Assembly (NCBI RefSeq): GCF_010093595.1 | Contig: NW_022985477.1 | Span: 85,685-149,684, forward strand | Reading direction: 5' to 3' | Source of the DNA: Mytilinidion resinicola | Lineage: Eukaryota > Ascomycota > Dothideomycetes > Mytilinidiales > Mytilinidiaceae | Length of the DNA stretch: 64,000 nt | Shown here: positions 56,586 through 64,000 of the stretch, in pieces | Layout: every line of letters begins with the position of its first letter | Numbering within the stretch: the stretch's first letter is position 1 | The notes under the pieces: generated by a model | What the model was told of the DNA's origin: nothing | Database searches by the model: none | Seen by the model: the letters and a program-made list of their open reading frames with translations, nothing else | Position numbers and translations under genes: made by a program

Positions 56586-58131
56586 TACTATTAAAGTTAA
56601 GCCCTTAAATAGAAAAAAATCCAAGGCCTAATACTAACTTAGTATATAGCTTATAGTAAGTTTATAGAAAAAGGTTAAGTTAGCGCAAGCAGCGGGTTTA
56701 ATAGATATAATAAATCTTATTAAGCCAGCGTTTATAGTTATAGGGTATAATTAGTACTTTTACCTTAGCTACTTACTCCTAAATAAGACTAGAAGGATAT
56801 ATATTCTTAAATAAAGAAGCTGTAAAACAGATTTAATATTAGGGATCTTTAAATTACTACGGGTTTTAACCGGCGTAATTAAGTATAGATTAGGGGGTAA
56901 GGAAGAAAAAGAAGGGGATAGGCTTTAGGAAATATTTTTAGGTATAGTATTAGAAACGCTTACAGGGCTGCAGGGGAAAAATAAGATAAAAGAATAGAGT
57001 CTATTAAGAATACGTCTAAAAAATAGAATAGAAGCGAAATTCTAATATATTCTTTTACTATATATTTACGTATACTGCAAGTTTATAGGGTTTTAATTTT
57101 ACTTTAATATTATTAACGTAATACAGCTCTACTAAGAAATCGGTGCTATTATTATAACCTTAATACTATACTAAGCATTATAATAAAATCTAGAGGAAGC
57201 AAATACTAAGGCCTATAAGAAATAACTTTAAGAGAAGATTTATAATATTAAAACCAGCACTTCTAAAAATTGCCCCAGCCGCCGCAATTACTGCCCGACG
57301 CGTACTCCGGCTACGCTTTTAAGCCCTTATTTACTTGTTTTAACTTATTATAGAAAGAGATATTATATAATACTATTCTCTTTTAAAAGTAGCTTCCTTT
57401 ACTTAGTTTCTACTGTTTCCTTCTTAGATTATTAAAGTAATCTAACCTTTTTCTTTTTCTATAATTAGGCCTGCTAAATAAAGCGTCTAAATATTGCGCG
57501 GATATTAACTTGCCTATTAAAAAAGGCGATCTACTAATACTAAAAGGCTTTAATAAATCTTATATTAAGGATATTATAAATTAATTAGTAGTATAAAATT
57601 AGACCTATTTTTAAAATTCTCCTTTTCTACTAAAATAAGAATAATTATTAACTGCAGTAATAGGGCACTTATCTAGGAAAAGTTAAGTAGAAATACTTAA
57701 AAGTCGATTAAATAGCGCTTAGAATACTAGGTTACTATATTATAAAAAAGTATAAGATCTAACTAGAGCCTATATATTTCCTATTAGATATTTCTAGTAG
57801 GAAGTCTAGTTTAAAGTAGAATAGGAATACTATTATATAGCGGGCTATTTTATTAATTAGTTCGTATAGTAAGGGATCCTCCTAGGCTTTTAATATTAAT
57901 TTCGGAATACTCCGTATATTATCCAGTTTTAGCTCCGCACCGTTAAATTTAATATTAAGGCGATAGTACCTAAAATATACTTAAAATACCTGCCTTACTT
58001 TTCTATTCTGTATTTTTTTCTAGAATATATAATATAATCTAGAAAAGGCCCTATTTTTCTAGATACTATAGGAGCTATCTATAAATAGGTCTATACTGCT
58101 TAAGAATAGTTTACTAGTACCTAAAAAAATA
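56586..58131. other. RIP-mutated DNA, coding-like remnant
   Basis: Plus strand 57,440-58,110 reads as a long frame with RIP-type stops (DINLPIKKGDLLILKGFNKS can be seen), so it was probably coding, but I do not recognise the family. Confidence 0.4.
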
Positions 58132-58363
58132 ACGTATTCTATAAGTAAGCCGTCTACCTAAGTAAGCCGTCCACTTTATTATAAAAACGCGACGCGTTAA
58201 CTTCTAACTACTATACGTCGATAATACAACGTGCAATTAATACAAAATAAAGGTCGAATATATATAGCTATCGCAGCAATTAATTAGCAGCAATTTAAAA
58301 GCGAACGGCGCGCTATTACGATATATAACGTACCTAGAAGCACACTTCGAGATCAACGCGCTG
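58132..58363 (+). mobile_element. Second Fot1-like element copy, cut by a retroelement
   Basis: Starts ACGTATTCTATAAG after a TA (58130-58131) and is collinear with the first 232 bp of the element at 35821, including the doubled 15-bp terminal motif and the start of the transposase, but with RIP changes (the transposase ATG is now ATA). It stops at the first base of the chromovirus 2 LTR; the rest should lie beyond the window. Confidence 0.85.
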
Positions 58364-58805
58364 TGTTACGGTATCGACCGCGACACCCTACCTACCGAAA
58401 TTCTGCCGCAGATTGCTACAACTCCAGCAATCTGCACCGGCCTACTACCGTTGGCCGGCCTCCTGCTCTGCCTGCCCTGCTCCGCTCCCGTCTCGCTTCC
58501 GCTTCCTATCCTGTCCCGCTCCAGCCACCTACCGGCTGCCCCCTTTTCCTATCACCTGATCTGGTAAGGACCTCGCGTACACGCGTGCCACGCGCCGAAA
58601 CGGCATAGAGGCCGTACGCCACGCGCTCGGCCACGCCCTTATATCCGGTGGCCCGTCTCCCGTTTTCCTGTTCCTTACACAACGTCTTAATTCTCCACGT
58701 AGTATTGTATATAGCACCTAATCAACGCTCCTCTTTAAGCCCTTAACCTCTCGCGTATAGCGCTATTGTAATATTACGTTATATCTACTCTTACTACTAT
58801 AAACA
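58364..58805 (+). repeat. 5' LTR of chromovirus 2 (right end approximate)
   Basis: Begins TGTTACGG. The first about 330 bp are GC-rich and little mutated; RIP-type AT-rich sequence starts near 58,700. The end at TATAAACA near 58,805 is a guess based on a CA terminus, because the full 3' LTR is not in the window. Confidence 0.5.
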
Positions 58806-60049
58806 CCCCTGCCGACCTAACTATAATACTTTTAGAGCTCGTTAGCTCTATAAAGAAATAGCAGGCTGCTGTAATAGAAGTTCTATCCGCCTAGAAATAG
58901 GAAATTACTGCTCTGCAGGAGGAAGTAGCCGCAATTCGGTCTAAATCTACCCCTACTCCACTACTAGCGCCCGACTAATAATTTGCAGGGCCTCCTATTT
59001 ACAAATTAAATAATAGCTTAATACCTGCCAATAATATAAACTATATACGGACCCTAACTATTAAAGTTACTCCGCCAACTTTAATAAACTCCTTTCTAAT
59101 AGCTGCCGCCCTGCTAACCCTAAAGACTAAATATCTAATTAACCCTCTAATATTTAAGGAGAGTTAAAAGGAACTTCTAATTTTTATCCGACGACTATAG
59201 TATAAACTGGAAGGAAATACTAATTAATACCTAACTAAACGTGCTCGCCTGCTATATACTTACTTTTAATTAGAATCTAACCTGTTAATACTTATTAACC
59301 CCTTAATAGACTAAAATATCTGCACTATTAATTAACTTATCTAATTCCTGCAGGCTATATACAGTAATCCGAACTAGAAACTTATATTCTTAAATTAACT
59401 CTATATACTAAAGTAAGGAAGGCGTGCCTTTATATTATACTTTACTAAATTCCGATAACTTACCGCTAATATAGATCTAAATAAAGCTGGCCTAATAACT
59501 TAGCTCCGACACTTCTTCTCTAATAAACTCCGCCGTGTAATAGTTAGCGCTACTACCCCGGATAATCTAAACAACTATACTAACTTAATTGCGAAGTATA
59601 ATAATAATCTATAATTCCTACCCGGCTAACCTTTTTAATATTCCCCTCTATTATAAAAGGACCTAGATATAATAGAAATTAATATATCTAAATATGCTCT
59701 AGCCGGCTTAGCTAAATAAGATAAATATTATTGAAAGAGCCTCTACTTTAAATACGGAAAGTATAGCTATATCTCCTGCAATTACTCTATTTCTTTGCCC
59801 TAAGTCCGATTATCTAGCATAGATAAGCCTTTAAGCCCCTAACCGCGTATATATACGCAATTAACTAATTCCACCCGATTTTTATCTGCCTGCTGTTTTT
59901 CTGTATCTACTGCTTTGTTTTTTAGCTTTAATTAATCTAGAGGTAGCTGCTTATCCTGTATAAAAAAGTTGTTAAAAGCCCCGTCCCGGGGCTAAATCGC
60001 CCCCCGGGACTATTCTAACCCCGGATTTCTGTAAACCTATTTAAAGAAC

Positions 60050-63000
60050 CTAAACCTAACTCCTAAAAACAATAGATTTTTATTCCTATTTCTGTATAAT
60101 AAGGCCCTACTTATATAAACGCTGTAGCTCTAATTAATAGTAGAGCTATAGGTATAGGTTATATTTATAGGAATCTAGCGCGCGTATAGAACCTCCGCCT
60201 TAACCTGCTTTCTTACGTTTTACGCCTAACTAGATTTAATAGAAAAACGCTTAAAAAAGGATAGATTACGCACTCTATATAAGTAACCCTCTGCTACCTA
60301 AACTATATAGAATAGATCCGTTTCTATATACTAGAACTCGGTAAATATAAGCTGCTACTAGAATAGCCCTAGCTATATAAGTACTGTGTTAGATTTAACT
60401 ATAATAACTAATAACTATTGTTTTAATTATTCTAATACCAGGCGCAATACCTGCGCAACTCCTAAACCTTTATAATAAGAACTTATATAGAACAGCTTCC
60501 TAAAGCGCCCCTTATTAAGCAGTGCCTAATACCTCTAACCTAATACTCTTGCTTATAGCAATCGAGCCTATCTATATAATACTAATATAATTACTAGCTT
60601 CCTAAAATAGTACGCCAGATAAATATACCCGACCCTAAACCTAAGCTAGAAACCGAACCCGAAACTAAATCTAATTCTAAATTTAAACCTAATACCCGGA
60701 TAGATATCCGTATACTAAACGCGGCGTCTATAACCTAATTAGCCTAATAACCTAATTATAAAATCTTTGCTATTACTATTACTAATATTAATAAGGCCTT
60801 AGCTCTAAAAACCCGAACTAACCTAGCTATAAAAGTCCTAGTATAATATTATTATTTACTAAAAACCTTCTCCTAACAGGAAGCTAATAAGTTACCTAAA
60901 CACTAAATATATAATTATAAAATTATGCTTAAAAACGGTAAACTGCACGGATTTAGCCTGTTATACAGAATATTATAAAATAAATTAAAGGTGCTAAGGA
61001 AGTACCTTAATAACAACCTCGCAAAAGGATTTATCCGTGCTAGTTTATTACCTGTTGCCTCTCCGGTTATCTTTATTAAAAAGCCCGGAGGAGGCCTATA
61101 ATTCTGTGTTAACTACCGCGCGCTAAATACTATAACTATTAAGAACTAATACCTAATCCCTTTAATTTAGAAGACCCTAGTATAATTAAGTAAGGCGAAA
61201 TACTATATAAAGCTTAATATTATCTCCGTATTTAATTGCTTATAAATCGCGAAAGGAGATAAATAGCTAACTGCTTTCCGGACGCGATACAGCCTGTTTA
61301 AATACCTAGTAATACTATTTAGATTAGCTAATACTCCTAGCATATTCCAACACTATATAAATAATATACTCCGCCTATACCTAGATATATTCTATACTAT
61401 ATATATTAATAATATTCTAATATATAGCAAAAACTTTAAAGACTACTAGTATTATATAAAGCTGGTTCTAAAAGTAATAGAAGCCGCCGGCCTATAACTA
61501 GACGTTAATAAGTGCGAATTCTATTAGGATAAGGTTACCTACCTAGGGTATATAATATTAACCGGCGGAATTAGTATAAACCCGAATAAGATTAAGGATA
61601 TCTATAACTAGGAAGTCCCCTATAATATTAAGGACATATAAGCCTTTATTAGATTTATAAACTTTTACCAACAATTTATTAACAATTTCTCTAGCCTGGC
61701 CGCTCCCCTAATTGCACTTATAAAGAAGGACATTCTGTTCCGGTTTAATAAGTCCTGCTATACGGTATTTAAACAACTTAAAATAGCGTTTACCACCGCC
61801 CTAATCCTCTATTATTTTAACCCTAAACTGCCAATTATTATTAAGGCTAATTTATCTAACTATATAAATACTGGAGTGCTCTTATAAATAGATAAATAAG
61901 GAATACTCCGACCTATAGCCTACTTCTTAAAATAATTAAGTCCTGCTAAATATAACTATAAGATCTATAATAAGGAACTCCTAGTAATTATCTAATGCTT
62001 TAAATAGTGGCAGCCTAAACTAGAAGGCGCAGTATTCCTAATTTAGGTTTTTAGTAACTATAAGAACCTGCAGTACTTTATAACTATAAAGCAGTTAAGC
62101 TACTAACAGGCTTATTAGTCTAAATACCTGTCCTAATTTAACTTTTTAATTACCTACTAACCTAGTAAGTATAGTAAGAAGCCTAACGCCTTAACGCGTT
62201 GTACGCAAAATATACCTGCGCAAGAAGAAGCTTAAGCAGCCCGAAATTAGATACTGCTCTATTCTAACCTATTTATACAGTTAAATCTAATAGAAACTAA
62301 CTAAATAATTTAGGAGATTATTAAGAATAAATACCTAAATAATAAGTTTATTTAGAAAGTCCTAGAAATATTATGCTCCGGAGTACGCCGCTCTAAAAAG
62401 ATTACCCTAAGCGAATATAAAAAGCGAGATAGTAAGCTCTACTTCCGCAACTAAATAGCAATTCCTAATAATAATAAACTAAAGATTAAACTGCTTTATC
62501 ACGTGTATAATTCCCCTGTTAGCGGCCACCCTAGATATAGAAAGACTCTAGAAATCTTTTAAAAAAAATACTACTAGCCGCATATATTTAAAATAATCCG
62601 CCGATTTATAGTATACTATTACACCTGTTGCTGTATAAAGGCTTTAAAAGAGAAGTATAATAGCTTTCTAAAACCCCTGCCTATCCTGCAGTATTGCTAG
62701 TAAGATATTTCTATTAACTTTATTATTAAACTACCTAAATCCGAAGGCTATACTAATATTATAGTTGTAGTAGACCGCCTAAGTAAGTACTAATATATAA
62801 TTCCCTGTAGAATAATTACAGCTAAGGCTACAGCCGACCTATTCTACTAATATATTTAGGTATATCACGGATTGCCTAATATATGCGTATCCGATTAAGG
62901 ATTGCAGTTTATCTCCGTATTTTAGGATAAACTCTATAAGCAACTATATATTAAAGCCTAATTATTATTAGCCTTCTACCTGGAAACTAATAGCTAAATA

Positions 63001-63740
63001 GAGAAGGCTAATTTAATACTAGAATAAGTCCTCCGCACTTATATAAACTATAAGCAAAATAACTAGGTTACCTAGCTACTGTCCGCTTAGTTTAAGGCAA
63101 ATAATATCTAATCTAAATTAACAACAGTAATACTATTTATTGCTATTTTAGGATAATACCTAAGAATAGGCTTTAAACCGCTATTAGGAACTCTGCACCC
63201 TGCCTATTAAGCACTATAAGCACTTAAGGCTAATTAGATAGTTAATAAAATATTAGATATTAAGCAGTTTATCTGTAAAGAAATAACTTAGGCCTAAGTA
63301 ATATAAAAAAAATACACTAACTAAAAATATATAGGCGCACCGGCCTATAAAGTAGGTAATAAAGTCTAGTTAAATACACGGAATATCTGTATAAATTAAC
63401 CTGCTAAAAAGCTTAATTAGAAGAACCTAGAAAAGTTCCTAATTATATAGATTATTTTTCTATACACCTATTAACTAGGCCTACCTAAATCTATAAAAAT
63501 ATATCCTGTCTTCTATATCTTATTACTCTATCCTGCCGCTCTGTAAGCTAACTACCTGCCTAGCTAGAAGTCGCCCCTACCTAAACCTATTTAAGTTAAA
63601 GAAAAGACTAAATAGTATATTAACTGTATTAAAGGTATATACCTAAACCAGTGCTAAAAGTAATATAAGTACTTAGTCCGATGGACTGGATATAATAACC
63701 TGTCCTGGCAACCCGTTAACAACCTAAAGGATACTACTGC
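60050..63740 (+). pseudogene. Chromovirus 2 pol, RIP-inactivated
   Basis: Read through RIP stops on the plus strand. Reverse transcriptase from about 60,930: [30 protein letters not shown] and LQFCVNYRALNTITIKN, with YINN near 61,403 where YIDD is expected. RNase H near 61,800-62,150 (LPIIIKANLSNYINTGVLL, expected DAS). The integrase zinc domain is near 62,500-62,640; the core near 62,690-63,070 reads DISINFIIKLPKSEGYTNII and VVVDRLSKYQ. The C-terminal chromodomain near 63,660-63,730 reads YLVRWTGYNNLSWQPVNNLK. Catalytic Asp losses make it inactive. Confidence 0.78.
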
Positions 63741-63923
63741 TGCGGCTGATTATTATCGCCGCCACCCTAAAGCTTACAATCCTGCGTCCGATAAGCCCCG
63801 TCCTGCTGGACCCTAAAACCTTAATCAAGATTCGATTCACGGCCCTACTCCCGATAAATAGCCGTACACATCACAAACAGCGCCTCCTACTCGCCAAGAG
63901 ACTTGGGTTTAGGAGGGGGGTAC

Positions 63924-64000
63924 TGTCACGGTATCGACCGCGACACCCTACCTACCGAAATTCTGCCGCAGATTGCTACAACTCCAGCAATCTGCACCGG
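63924..64000 (+). repeat. 3' LTR of chromovirus 2, first 77 bp
   Basis: Matches 58364-58440 except for C instead of T at the fourth base; runs off the window end. Confidence 0.9.

Larger units (their letters stand above)
25640..64000. other. RIP-mutated, AT-rich transposon block
   Basis: From about 25,640 the sequence changes abruptly to very AT-rich DNA dominated by TA, with CA and TG dinucleotides scarce and open frames nearly absent. Inferred reading frames contain TAG/TAA where TGG or CAG would be expected. This is the signature of repeat-induced point mutation. Less mutated islands with normal CA/TG content occur at about 28,640-29,190, 29,872-30,139, 33,300-35,220, 35,821-36,290, 37,440-37,640, 58,364-58,700 and 63,740-64,000. 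Confidence 0.9.
58364..64000 (+). mobile_element. Ty3/gypsy chromovirus 2, 3' LTR cut by window end
   Basis: The LTR starts TGTTACGGTATCGACC at 58364 and recurs as TGTCACGGTATCGACC at 63924; the 77 bp visible in both differ at one base only. Gag lies at about 58,830-60,000, pol at 60,050-63,600. A polypurine tract (AGGAGGGGGG, 63911-63920) precedes the 3' LTR. It interrupts the second Fot1-like copy after GCGCTG, so CGCTG (58359-58363) is the predicted 5-bp target duplication. The internal region is RIP-mutated, the LTR start is not. Confidence 0.85.

Overview
The window looks like nuclear DNA of a filamentous ascomycete (Pezizomycotina). The left 25.6 kb has small GT-AG introns of about 50-80 nt, CTAAC-type branch points, divergent gene pairs and typical single-copy fungal housekeeping genes. 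The right 38 kb is extremely AT-rich, depleted of CpA/TpG and full of decayed transposons with TGG-to-TAG and CAG-to-TAG type stops, the footprint of repeat-induced point mutation (RIP).

Left, gene-rich part (1-25,300). In order: the N-terminal 470 residues of SET9 H4K20 methyltransferase (minus); mitochondrial ribosomal protein uL14m (plus); RNA polymerase II subunit RPB9 (minus); the Pin1/Ess1 prolyl isomerase (plus); an unrecognised 293-aa protein (plus, 6219-7100); a 2.6-kb gene-poor stretch with a diverged tandem duplication; a 142-aa one-membrane-span protein with a likely mitochondrial leader (minus, 9715-10235); a tRNA-Val(CAC) gene with two interruptions (minus, 11209-11345); weak small ORFs; an internally deleted pogo/Fot1-type element (14277-15328); a six-exon TRI12-type MFS transporter (minus, 15509-17627); a twinfilin gene with an apparent frameshift (minus, 18310-19348); an unrecognised 240-aa protein (plus, 20376-21098); and a decayed 2OG-Fe(II)-oxygenase-like gene (minus, 21913-25320) abutting the AT-rich block. 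Two related palindromic MITEs with TA target duplications lie at 13489-13600 and 18067-18180.

Right, RIP block (about 25,640-64,000). Layers of elements can be separated by their target-site duplications: a 5'-truncated LINE end (28596-29213), a solo LTR (29872-30139), a younger unmutated 5'-truncated LINE (33300-35265, holding a 735-nt assembly gap), a 1.84-kb pogo/Fot1-like element with TA duplications (35821-37663), a RIP-destroyed AAA+ ATPase gene copy (about 39550-40760), a Ty3/gypsy chromovirus with both LTRs (43434-56585) into which a Tad1-like LINE has inserted in reverse (48376-53809), and a second chromovirus (58364 to beyond 64000) inserted in a second copy of the Fot1-like element (58132-58363). 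The mutated elements whose active sites can be read (both chromoviruses, the nested LINE and the Fot1-like element) have lost catalytic Asp codons to Asn, so these copies cannot encode active enzymes.

The most unusual single object is the tRNA-Val gene: removing a 14-nt canonical-position intron and a 51-nt GT-AG insertion between positions 26 and 27 leaves a perfect 72-nt cloverleaf. Exon boundaries were worked out by hand from reading frames, splice sites and family knowledge; no database was searched.
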